From contig JAJFLN010000460.1 of assembly GCA_021772705.1 (NCBI GenBank), positions 1-12,793 of the forward strand: a stretch of 12,793 nt of DNA, in the 5' to 3' direction. Position numbers and translations under genes: made by a program. Positions 6,517 through 12,793 of the stretch are shown in pieces; the first letter of the stretch is position 1, and each line of letters opens with the position of its first letter. The notes under the pieces were generated by a model that searched no databases, had not been told where the DNA came from, and worked only from the letters and a program-made list of their open reading frames with translations. This DNA is from Candidatus Cloacimonadota bacterium (GTDB lineage Bacteria > Muiribacteriota > UBA6191 > JACPRK01).

Positions 6517-7866
6517 ATGCCCACTCTGTTTGGAACAGACGGAATCCGCGGTGAGGCCAACCGGTCCCCCATGACCCCTGAGGAGGTTCTTCTGCTGGGC
6601 CGCGCCGTGGGGCGCTGGTTCCTTGCCTCCTTCGGACAGGGAGCGCTGGTCCTGGGCAGGGACACCCGCCAGTCAGGTTCCATGCTGGAGTCAGCCCTGG
6701 CTGCCGGGCTCACGTCGGCGGGCATGAATGTGATCCTGGCCGGCGTACTTCCCACCCCTGCAATCGCCTGGAGAGTCGCCAGCAGCGACGCCTTGGGCGG
6801 CGCCGTGATATCCGCTAGCCACAATCCCTTTGCCGACAACGGGGTGAAGCTGTTCCTGCAGGATGGCAGCAAGCTGACTCCGAACCAGGAAGACCAGATA
6901 GAGGCACTGCTGGAGCAGCCCGATCCGGCCACCAGGATTCCAACCGGGGCCTCCGTAGGGACCGTCAGCGAGGACCGGGGCACCAGGGAGAGATACATCG
7001 AACACGCCGGGACTTTCGTTCCCGGAGACCGTCCCTTCCGGGACCTGAAGCTGGTCTGCGACTGTGCCAACGGGGCCGCGAGCCGAACCACACCCCAGGT
7101 GCTCTGGCAGCTCGGAGCCACGGTCCAGGCCATCAACGTCAGGCCCAGCGGCGTCAACATCAATGCCGGCTGTGGCAGCACCTATCTGGATGCGGTCCAG
7201 CGTGCTCTCCGGGACAGATCGGGCTGGCTCGGACTGAGCCACGACGGCGACGCCGACAGGGTCCTGCTCTGCGACGAGGAGGGCCTGCTCGTGGATGGCG
7301 ATCAGATGTTGGGATTGCTGGCTCGAGACCTGAAGGAGCGAGGCCAGCTCCGAGGAAACCGGGTAGTGGCGACCATCCTGAGCAACCTGGGCCTGGATGA
7401 AGCCATGGCCACCCTGGGCGTCGAGGTGATCCGGACTGCCGTCGGCGACCGCAGTGTCAGGCGAGGCATGGACGAGTCCGGGGCTGTGGCCGGAGGAGAA
7501 CCCTCGGGACATCTGATCCTGAACCGCCATGGCCCGACGGGAGACGGTCTCCTGACGGCCTTGGCTGTCCTGGACACTGTGGTTCGCAGCGGCCAGACAC
7601 TTCGAGAGCTGGCATCCCTGGTCCGGCTCTATCCCCAGTACGCCGGGACAGTCCCGGTGAACTCCAAGCCCGACCTCGCCACTCTCTCGGAGGTCCAGTC
7701 CGCCATCGAAGCCGCCCGAGAGTCACTGGGCGACCGAGGCCGTGTCGTGGTCCGCTACTCCGGCACGGAGCGCCTGGCTCGGGTCATGATCGAGGGGCCC
7801 GAAGCCGACGAGATCCGGCAGCTGGCTCAGACCATCGAATCAGCCATCGGGCGTGCCCTGTCCTGA
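6517..7866 (+). CDS. glmM: Phosphoglucosamine mutase
   Basis: GlmM converts glucosamine-6-phosphate to glucosamine-1-phosphate, the substrate of the enzyme encoded just upstream. The 449 residues match the usual length. All four domain signatures are present: the N-terminal FGTDGIRGEAN, the catalytic phosphoserine loop ISASHNP (Ser101), the magnesium-binding DGDADR, the sugar-specificity loop GGEPSGH, and the C-terminal phosphate-binding RYSGTE. The GEPSG form with a bacterial-type FGTDGIRG start supports GlmM over ManB or Pgm. Activation would need phosphorylation of Ser101 (family knowledge). Start ATG at 6517, 38 bp after the glmU stop, with only a weak purine-rich stretch (GGCGGAAG) about 18 bp upstream. 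It is probably co-transcribed with glmU. The cyclic phosphoryl-donor genes glmS, cdaA or ftsH are not in the window. Confidence 0.96.
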   Translation: MPTLFGTDGIRGEANRSPMTPEEVLLLGRAVGRWFLASFGQGALVLGRDTRQSGSMLESALAAGLTSAGMNVILAGVLPTPAIAWRVASSDALGGAVISASHNPFADNGVKLFLQDGSKLTPNQEDQIEALLEQPDPATRIPTGASVGTVSEDRGTRERYIEHAGTFVPGDRPFRDLKLVCDCANGAASRTTPQVLWQLGATVQAINVRPSGVNINAGCGSTYLDAVQRALRDRSGWLGLSHDGDADRVLLCDEEGLLVDGDQMLGLLARDLKERGQLRGNRVVATILSNLGLDEAMATLGVEVIRTAVGDRSVRRGMDESGAVAGGEPSGHLILNRHGPTGDGLLTALAVLDTVVRSGQTLRELASLVRLYPQYAGTVPVNSKPDLATLSEVQSAIEAARESLGDRGRVVVRYSGTERLARVMIEGPEADEIRQLAQTIESAIGRALS

Positions 7867-8181
7867 CAGGGGCCATTCACCGCCCTCATCCCGACTCCGT
7901 TGCAAATCCTTTGCCATCAGGATAAGCTCTGATGGAGCGAAATACTGGATCAGAGGCGGGAACTGCCCGGGAAATGGGGGCCTGCTCGCCTGAGGCCAGT
8001 CGAGACCGGCGATGGCCCCCTCGAACCGGGGGATGGAGGCCGGCGGTACTCGGGTGGTTTGTCCCTTTTCCGTGAACTTGAATCTCTCAACACCAGATAG
8101 CCCCGATTTCGGGGAGTCAACCTGCCTGAACTTCAGGCTGAGTCAGTGTGTCCACCGGCCACTGAGAGGTACGTTCTCCCG
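7867..8181 (+). other. Hairpin-rich intergenic region before HPr
   Basis: No gene is seen in these 315 bp. A perfect dyad CCATCAG-N8-CTGATGG lies at 7914-7935. GGCCCCC at 8014-8020 can pair either with GGGGGCC at 7976-7982 or, through its Cs, with GGGGG at 8028-8032; these are mutually exclusive pairings. Two compact hairpins follow: CCCCG-ATTT-CGGGG (8101-8114) and GCCTGA-ACT-TCAGGC (8124-8138). TTGCAA-N17-TAAGCT (from 7900) could be a weak promoter overlapping the dyad. Together this may be a regulated promoter and leader for the HPr-enzyme I pair, or a terminator for glmM, but there is no U-run after any stem. Confidence 0.3.
7914..7935. promoter_or_regulatory. Perfect dyad CCATCAG-N8-CTGATGG
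   Basis: This is a seven-base perfect inverted repeat with an 8-bp spacer, lying over a possible weak promoter about 250 bp before HPr. Its size fits a dimeric repressor or activator operator, or an RNA hairpin with a GATAAGCT loop. No regulator gene is nearby to match it. Confidence 0.2.
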
Positions 8182-8448
8182 ATGATCCGAGCTGTCGCGG
8201 TGATCCAGAACTCCCTGGGACTTCATGCCCGTACAGCCGTCACAATCGCCAATGCCGTCAGTGACTTTGACTCCGAGGTCTACCTCAGCAAGGGGAATCA
8301 GACGGCCTCCGCCAAGAGCATCCTCAGCCTCATGATGCTGGAAGCCGGCCCAGGGACCGAACTGCTCCTCCAGGCTGAAGGGGCGGATGAACGGGAGGCG
8401 ATGACGGTGATGCTCACCCTCTTCGCCAACAACTTCGGAGAGGACTGA
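8182..8448 (+). CDS. ptsH: HPr family phosphocarrier protein
   Basis: This 88-residue phosphocarrier accepts phosphate from enzyme I (next gene) and passes it to EIIA proteins. I start at ATG 8182 because MIRAVAVIQNSLGLHAR then aligns with the usual HPr N-terminus. An in-frame GTG at 8146 would add 12 residues not typical of the family. The phosphorylation site His15 sits in GLHAR at its standard position. Ser46 (SAKSIL), the regulatory site used by HPr kinase, is also at its standard position, so kinase control is possible. The usual Pro18 after HAR is Thr. The gene ends 4 bp before the enzyme I start, so translation is probably coupled. No EIIA, permease or hprK is in the window, which suggests a regulatory phosphotransfer chain more than a sugar importer (inference). 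Confidence 0.93.
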   Translation: MIRAVAVIQNSLGLHARTAVTIANAVSDFDSEVYLSKGNQTASAKSILSLMMLEAGPGTELLLQAEGADEREAMTVMLTLFANNFGED

Positions 8449-8452
8449 GCCT

Positions 8453-10174
8453 TTGCTGGACGGCCTCATCGCCAGTGACGGAATCGCCATCGGTCAGGCT
8501 CTCATCCTGAACGAGGTGCTCCGGGTTCCGGACTACTCGATCCGGACAGCCGATGTGAAGCTCGAACTGCTCAAGTTCGACGCCGCCTTGGCCATCGCTC
8601 GAGATCAGCTCGTGGACCTGAAGGACCGGAACAAGAACCACGAGAAGACCTGCAAGATCCTCGAGAGTCAGCTCTTGATGCTGGTCGACCCCCTGTTTGT
8701 CAGCGAAGTCATTCAGAAGTTGCGGTCCGAGAAGCGCAACGTCGAGCGCGTCGTGAGCGACGTCATCGCCGAATTCTCCCGGTCATTCAGATCCATGGAC
8801 AACGACTACCTGAAGGAGCGGGCCGTCGATGTCCAAGACGTGGGGCAGCGAATCCTCCGGAACCTCCTGGGGCAGGAGATTCAAAGCCTGGAGAGCATTC
8901 CCAACGACACCGTCCTGGTCTGCCACGTCCTCACGCCCAGTGATATGGCTCGCCTCGATACGTCCAAGCTGGCCGGAATCTGCTGTGAAGAGGGAGGCAT
9001 CAATGGCCACGCCGCCATCCTGGCCCGGGCCCTGATGATCCCCGCCCTGATGGGCGTCGAGGGCATTACGGAGCAGGTCAAGAATGGCGACCGACTCATC
9101 CTGGACTGCATCAACGGCAAGCTCCGTCTCGACCCCTCCGAGGAGGACATCGAGGAGTTCCAGGAGTTGCAGCAGCAGCTCCTGTTCAGCATCGAGGAGC
9201 GTCAGGAATCGGTGTCCGGCGATGCCGTCAGCGTCGATGGAGTCGAACTGACCCTCAGAGCCAACATCAGCGTTCCCGCCGAGATCGCCGGCATGAAGAC
9301 CTTCGGCGCCGAAGGGGTCGGTCTCTACCGCACCGAATACCTCTTCCTGAAGAGCAACTCTCTCCCTCCACCGGAGGAACAGCTCGCCGCCTACAAGAAG
9401 GTCGCCAGTGGCTGCGCTCCCTTTCCCGCCACCATTCGGACTCTCGACATAGGCGGCGACAAGGACCTGCCTTATCTGGGAATCCCCTCTGAAGCCAATC
9501 CGGCGATGGGGGACCGGTCGATCCGGTACTGCCTCCAGAACCAGGATGTCTTCAGAACTCAGCTCCGGGCAATCCTGCAGGCTTCGACGGAAGGCAGTCT
9601 GCGGATTCTCTACCCCATGATCACCGTCCCCGAGGAGCTGACCCAGGCCAATCAGATCCTCGACGAGGTCAAGCAGGAGCTGAGCCGCGACGGTGTCCCC
9701 TTCGACGCAGACATTCCGATCGGAGCCATGATCGAGGTGCCTTCCGCGGCCCTGACCGTCGACCTCCTGGCGCCCCAGGTCGATTTCCTCAGCATCGGAA
9801 CCAACGACCTGATGCAGTTCACCCTCGCCGTGGACCGCTCCAACCAGCGCCTCAGCTCCAGGTTCGACTTCGCCAACGTCGCTCTGGCGCGGCTGATCCG
9901 GAACGTGGTCGACCAGGGTGCGCAGGCCGGTATCGACGTCAGCTGCTGCGGCGAGATGGCCGGCACACCCATCGGCTTCCTGATGCTGCTCGGTCTGGGA
10001 ATCCGGGACTTCTCCATGAATCTCTTCAGCGTCCCGAGGATCAAGCAGATGATCAACCGGATCGAAGTAGCCGAGGTCGAGCGGGTTGTCAACGACGCCC
10101 TGTCCCGGTCCACGAGCGAACAGATCCGGAACAAGCTCGACCAATATTTGCAGCACGCCCTCTCCCCGGAGTGA
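8453..10174 (+). CDS. ptsI: PTS enzyme I, phosphoenolpyruvate-protein phosphotransferase
   Basis: Enzyme I takes phosphate from PEP and transfers it to HPr, encoded just upstream. The 573 residues equal the usual enzyme I length, without extra GAF or EIIA domains. The N-terminal HPr-binding and phosphohistidine domain includes GIAIGQA. The active His186 is in GGINGHAAILARALMIPALMG, where the Ser that usually precedes the His is Gly. The C-terminal PEP-binding barrel has GLYRTEYLF, TLDIGGDKDLPYLG, IGTNDLMQFTLAVDRSNQ and the active-site cysteine (residue 499) in CCGEMAGTP. The start is TTG at 8453; GGAGAGGA lies at 8438-8445 within the HPr gene, 7 bp before it. The HPr stop and this start are separated by 4 bp. 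Confidence 0.95.
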   Translation: MLDGLIASDGIAIGQALILNEVLRVPDYSIRTADVKLELLKFDAALAIARDQLVDLKDRNKNHEKTCKILESQLLMLVDPLFVSEVIQKLRSEKRNVERVVSDVIAEFSRSFRSMDNDYLKERAVDVQDVGQRILRNLLGQEIQSLESIPNDTVLVCHVLTPSDMARLDTSKLAGICCEEGGINGHAAILARALMIPALMGVEGITEQVKNGDRLILDCINGKLRLDPSEEDIEEFQELQQQLLFSIEERQESVSGDAVSVDGVELTLRANISVPAEIAGMKTFGAEGVGLYRTEYLFLKSNSLPPPEEQLAAYKKVASGCAPFPATIRTLDIGGDKDLPYLGIPSEANPAMGDRSIRYCLQNQDVFRTQLRAILQASTEGSLRILYPMITVPEELTQANQILDEVKQELSRDGVPFDADIPIGAMIEVPSAALTVDLLAPQVDFLSIGTNDLMQFTLAVDRSNQRLSSRFDFANVALARLIRNVVDQGAQAGIDVSCCGEMAGTPIGFLMLLGLGIRDFSMNLFSVPRIKQMINRIEVAEVERVVNDALSRSTSEQIRNKLDQYLQHALSPE

Positions 10175-10207
10175 TACTCCCCCGCTGGAGCAGTGACCTG
10201 AGGTACA

Positions 10208-11980
10208 ATGCCTGGCTACCCCAGGAACCCCATGTCTCATCCCGTGGATCGGAAATACGACGAGTATCTCGCCAGTGAGCGATCGCCTCACCCTTTCGTG
10301 GAGGGCGGCCCCTTCAGGGTCTGTCTCGTTTATCCCAACTCCTACCGGGTAGCCATGTCCAATCTCGGGTTTCAGACGGTCTATCGGGCGCTGAACCGGA
10401 TACCCGGCGTCACCTGCGAGAGGGCGTTCCTCCCCGAGGCAGCCCACATCAGGGACATGGAGCGGTACGGAACTCCCATCTTCAGCCTCGAGACTCGACG
10501 CCCCCTCAACCAGTTCCAGGTCATCGCCTTCAGCGTGACCTACGAGATGGACTACCTGAATGTCTTCCAGATCCTCCGGATGGCCGGTATCGCCGCGGCC
10601 TCGGAGGAGCGAGACCCCAGGGATCCGCTGCTGCTGGCCGGGGGCGCCGCCATCACCGCAAACCCCCTTCCTGTTTCGGAGATCTTCGACCTCTTCTTCC
10701 TTGGAGAAGCGGAGGCCGGCGGACCAGAGCTATTCCGGCGACTGCAAGAGGCTCAGGGCGAAGATCTGGAGGCCTTGACCCGGGATCTGCCCCAGGTGTA
10801 CGTCCCGTCGGAGGATCTGGCGCCTCCGGAGGAGTATCCGGCCCTGCCGGACCTGGAGACCGATTTCGCTGCCAGCTCCATCATCACCCCTCTGACTGTC
10901 TTCTCCAGCACGGCGCTGGTGGAGCTGACCCGTGGCTGCCCCCGGCGCTGTTCATTCTGCATCGCCAAGGACCTCTACGGCGCCACCAGGAACCTCTCCC
11001 TGGAGACCACACTCGGCTACGTTGAGTCCATGCGGCCCTACACGGACCGGTTCGGCCTCTTCGGCGCCGGGATTTCAGACTATGACGGGATCGAGAAGGT
11101 CGTCTGCGCCCTGGGTGAGATGGGCGTGGAGGTCACCATCTCCAGCCTGAGATTCGACCGTTTGACACCGGAACTGCTCCGGGTCCTCAGACGGGGAAGG
11201 CAACGGTCGATCACCGTGGCGCCGGAGTCCTTCTCACAGCCCGTACAGCGCTTTCTCAAGAAGGGATTCGCCCTCAGGCGGGTGGAGGAGGGGCTGCGGC
11301 TGATCCTCGACGCCGGCTTCGAACGGGTGAAGTACTACTTGATGTTCGGTGTTCCCGGCGAGGAGCCATCGGACTTCGAGCCTCTGACGGAACATCTCCA
11401 CAAGGCCATCCCTGACCTGGAGCGGGCCGGCGCAACACTGGAGCTATCCTTCTCCATTCTGGAGCCAAAGCCGAAGACCGCCTTGGCTCGGCTGCCCATG
11501 GCGGACAGGTCCACGGTTCGCCGCACCGAGACTTTCCTCAGGAAGAACCTGCCCCGATCCAGCCGCATCGAAGTCCAGTGGCCGAGCTACGGTCAGACCT
11601 GTCTTTCGGACTGGCTCAGCCGGGGGGACCGTCAGGCTGGGCGCCAGCTGCTCCGGTTCCACCAGGAAACTCCCAGAAAGCCCTTCCGCCTGCCCTACCG
11701 GGAGTACAGCGCAGAGATGGGGCGCATCCTGGATGACGCCGATTCTCGCCCCTCCATCGATCGGGGTACGGCGGTGCTGAGCCCGGCGGAGCCTCCTCCC
11801 CAGCTGGTGAAAGTTAACGGGGGATCCGGGGTCACACCACAGGACCCCAAATACAGAAGCAACCGTGGGGCGTGGCCGCCGACGGCGATTTCGGGTCCTG
11901 TGGTGTGTCCCCGGATCCCAGTGACAAGTCCCCCCTTCTCGGTGAGAATTCCCCTACCGTCCCGGCAGCGGACGTGGTAG
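10208..11980 (+). CDS. B12-binding radical SAM protein (TIGR03960-like)
   Basis: This 590-residue protein resembles the TIGR03960 group, cobalamin-binding radical SAM proteins of unknown substrate. The N-terminal part (about 30-200) is B12-domain-like and contains the group-typical VCLVYPNSYRVAMSNLGFQ and FSVTYEMDYLNVFQIL. The radical SAM cluster ligands are Cys244, Cys248 and Cys251 in RGCPRRCSFC. SITVAPESFSQ, VKYYLMFGVPGEEPSDF and LSFSILEPKPKTAL continue the core. Many relatives have a following DUF2344 (TIGR03936) half or neighbour; none is present here. From about residue 538 the frame runs through a 99-bp palindrome and ends in a proline- and arginine-rich tail that does not look like the family, so the native C-terminus was probably altered. 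Start choice: ATG 10208 has GAGG 5 bp upstream; ATG 10232 (residue 9) has AGGA at a better spacing and may be the real start. Confidence 0.85.
   Translation: MPGYPRNPMSHPVDRKYDEYLASERSPHPFVEGGPFRVCLVYPNSYRVAMSNLGFQTVYRALNRIPGVTCERAFLPEAAHIRDMERYGTPIFSLETRRPLNQFQVIAFSVTYEMDYLNVFQILRMAGIAAASEERDPRDPLLLAGGAAITANPLPVSEIFDLFFLGEAEAGGPELFRRLQEAQGEDLEALTRDLPQVYVPSEDLAPPEEYPALPDLETDFAASSIITPLTVFSSTALVELTRGCPRRCSFCIAKDLYGATRNLSLETTLGYVESMRPYTDRFGLFGAGISDYDGIEKVVCALGEMGVEVTISSLRFDRLTPELLRVLRRGRQRSITVAPESFSQPVQRFLKKGFALRRVEEGLRLILDAGFERVKYYLMFGVPGEEPSDFEPLTEHLHKAIPDLERAGATLELSFSILEPKPKTALARLPMADRSTVRRTETFLRKNLPRSSRIEVQWPSYGQTCLSDWLSRGDRQAGRQLLRFHQETPRKPFRLPYREYSAEMGRILDDADSRPSIDRGTAVLSPAEPPPQLVKVNGGSGVTPQDPKYRSNRGAWPPTAISGPVVCPRIPVTSPPFSVRIPLPSRQRTW
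11821..11919. repeat. 99-bp long palindrome (REP/MITE-like)
   Basis: Arms of 32 bases (11821-11852 and 11888-11919) are complementary except at two positions. They separate a 35-base centre. Arm motifs are GGGATCCGGGG and CACACCACAGGACCC. No target duplication is obvious at its borders. It lies inside the 3' end of the radical SAM frame and supplies residues of its atypical tail. As RNA it would form a very stable hairpin, but no U-run follows. It could be a REP/BIME-type unit moved by a REP-associated (RAYT) transposase or a small MITE; only one copy is in the window. Confidence 0.7.
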
Positions 11981-12045
11981 AAAAGGCAAGAACCTCAACG
12001 AGAACGGAACCACTTACCCAAGTGACCATCGGGACGGGAACCGCC

Positions 12046-12213
12046 ATGCTCGATCAGAAACTACTCGACGTCCTCGCTTGCCCCAAGTGCAAGGGCGAGC
12101 TCGACTATCGCCCCGATGACAACGAGCTGCGCTGCAACGCCTGCAAGCTCGTCTACGCCGTGAAGGACGACATCCCGGTGATGCTCATCGAAGAGGCTCG
12201 CCCTCTGTCCTGA
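12046..12213 (+). CDS. Trm112-like / UPF0434 zinc-ribbon protein
   Basis: A 55-residue protein beginning MLDQKLLDVLACPKCKGEL, with CPKC and CNAC as the four zinc-binding cysteines, and ending DDIPVMLIEEARPLS. This is the standard bacterial Trm112-like (YcaR/UPF0434) fold and length. Eukaryotic Trm112 activates several methyltransferases of tRNA and release factors; the bacterial proteins are thought to act as similar small partners (family knowledge). The reading frame is open upstream to 11872, but the ATG at 12046 begins exactly where the family begins and has GGGACGGGAA upstream. It follows the radical SAM gene by 65 bp, and structured repeat copy 2 begins 12 bp after its stop. Confidence 0.9.
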   Translation: MLDQKLLDVLACPKCKGELDYRPDDNELRCNACKLVYAVKDDIPVMLIEEARPLS

Positions 12214-12225
12214 GGCAGCCTTGCC

Positions 12226-12465
12226 TTAGGACCAATGCCAGTGAGATAAGACGGATTTTGTTGTAGTGGGGCTCAGCCCCACACCCAGTTGGGGGAGCCT
12301 GCTCCCCCAAACTCCCAGTTGGACTGGTGCAACTGAGAGTGCTGATGAACACTTGAATGACATACGAGAGCTTGACCTGTTCATCCGGGTCCAGGGGCCG
12401 TTGGCCCCTGGCGAGGGTTCGAGGGCAGAGCCCTTGTTTTCAAACATTCCTTCCACTCTTGCATG
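12226..12465 (+). repeat. Structured repeat copy 2, candidate HEARO/omega-RNA-like element
   Basis: Copy 2 of the repeat at 4501, offset by exactly 7725 bp, same orientation, no gaps. All helices are kept: GTTGTA 12260-12265 with TGCAAC 12328-12333 (one A-U pair becomes G-U), two G-rich hairpins with unchanged stems and one changed loop base each, GATGAACA/TGTTCATC, CCAGGGGCC/GGCCCCTGG with a GTT loop instead of CAT, and CGAGGGC/GCCCTTG (12420-12436) with exchanged G-C and G-U pairs. A possible GNRA loop reads GAGA here and GAAA in copy 1. No ORF. The left end lies in the 3' flank of the Trm112-like gene and the right end breaks a transposase gene. Confidence 0.65.
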
Positions 12466-12731
12466 ATGACAAAGATGCCATCCGGCCCCCCATACTTCGT
12501 CGCGACTTTCCGTTGCAGCTCGTCGCGCACTCCAGCCTCGCTCCACCGATAGCTGCTGAAGAAGAACTGTAGAGCCCGAGGCGGTACTCCCTCGGCGTCC
12601 GCGATTGGCTCCAAGGACTTCCCCAACGGGCCCAACTGCCCACGAGCGAACCGCTGCAGGTGCTCGCCATTCTCGACGCGCCCCATGAACGGCCTGTAGC
12701 TTTCCAGATAGGACTCCAAGTCCGGGTGCAT
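12465..12731 (-). pseudogene. Truncated IS701-like transposase (N-terminal 89 residues)
   Basis: Read on the minus strand from ATG at 12731, the protein begins MHPDLESYLESYRPFMGR and continues with SLEPIADAEGVPPRALQFFF, YRWSEAGVRDEL and KYGGPDGIFVI. This is the N-terminal region of IS701-family DDE transposases. In intact relatives GIFVI is followed by the first catalytic Asp (VIDE/VIDD). Here similarity stops at exactly that point, where structured repeat copy 2 begins, so all catalytic residues are absent and the gene is dead. The frame is open for 16 more codons before the ATG and continues into the repeat to 12381, but neither extension looks real. The 20 bases around the start codon recur inverted at position 1 of the window. 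Confidence 0.75.
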
Positions 12732-12793
12732 GTCCCGTAGGGGGGCCCCAGGCCGATTACGGATACGGTGGGGCCACAAAGGATGGGGGGAAG
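12732..12793. other. Upstream part of the IS701-like element, to the window end
   Basis: These 62 bases precede the transposase start on the minus strand and presumably hold its promoter and perhaps the left IS end. They contain G- and C-runs (GGGGGGCCCC). They show no match to the MITE terminal repeats. The IS end cannot be placed within the window. Confidence 0.35.

Noticed and set aside
10204..10209. TACAAT as a -10 box before the second radical SAM gene
   Set aside because: No -35-like sequence lies 16-18 bp upstream and it overlaps a possible start codon, so it is probably chance.
8783..10447. Long minus-strand reading frame of 554 codons over enzyme I
   Set aside because: It is the antisense shadow of a clearly conserved gene in GC-rich DNA and has no domain or sensible composition.
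4501..12465. CRISPR array or attachment-site pair
   Set aside because: There are only two copies, 7.7 kb apart, with no regular spacers, no cas genes and no integrase.
12266..12466. Short plus-strand protein within the structured repeat, present in both copies
   Set aside because: Substitutions between copies follow RNA pairing and loops instead of codon positions, and no ribosome site precedes the frame.

Overview
The window is GC-rich, dense bacterial DNA that carries conserved housekeeping genes and an unusual load of small mobile or repeated sequences. No marker gene fixes the species. The gene set (glmU, glmM, a minimal HPr/enzyme I pair, two B12-binding radical SAM proteins, a Trm112-like zinc protein and a beta-propeller remnant) reminds me of uncultured Acidobacteriota or a related deep lineage, but that is inference.

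Layout. Positions 1-94 begin with a 20-bp scrap of an IS701-like element, then a hairpin-rich leader. From 95 to 1573 lies a solitary B12-binding radical SAM gene (+). Facing it on the minus strand is a probable two-gene unit: a secreted HExxH metallopeptidase (to 2582), then a membrane-anchored tetratricopeptide-like protein (1600-2349). A 178-bp MITE sits between these two, inserted at the stop codon of the peptidase. From 4208 to 5047 there is no intact gene. That stretch holds a beta-propeller gene remnant, a ~240-bp structured repeat and a second, inverted MITE copy.

From 5048 onward the + strand carries glmU and glmM, the last steps to UDP-GlcNAc for peptidoglycan. A 315-bp hairpin-rich gap follows, then HPr and enzyme I of the phosphotransfer system (4 bp apart), a second B12-binding radical SAM gene whose 3' end runs through a 99-bp palindrome, and a short Trm112/UPF0434-like gene. 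A second copy of the ~240-bp structured repeat starts 12 bp after that gene and abuts a truncated IS701-like transposase on the minus strand.

The most interesting signal is the pair of ~240-bp repeats (4501-4747 and 12226-12465). They are about 90% identical without gaps. The differences fall mainly in loops, and those that fall in helices keep pairing through G-U/G-C or A-U/G-U exchanges. This indicates selection on a structured RNA. It resembles the RNA part of an IscB/HEARO (omega RNA) element without its endonuclease gene, but the family name is a hypothesis to test. The repeats lie in direct orientation 7.7 kb apart around the glmU-to-Trm112 block. The second notable signal is the MITE pair, with 3-bp TTA target duplications and terminal repeats that change in step within each copy.
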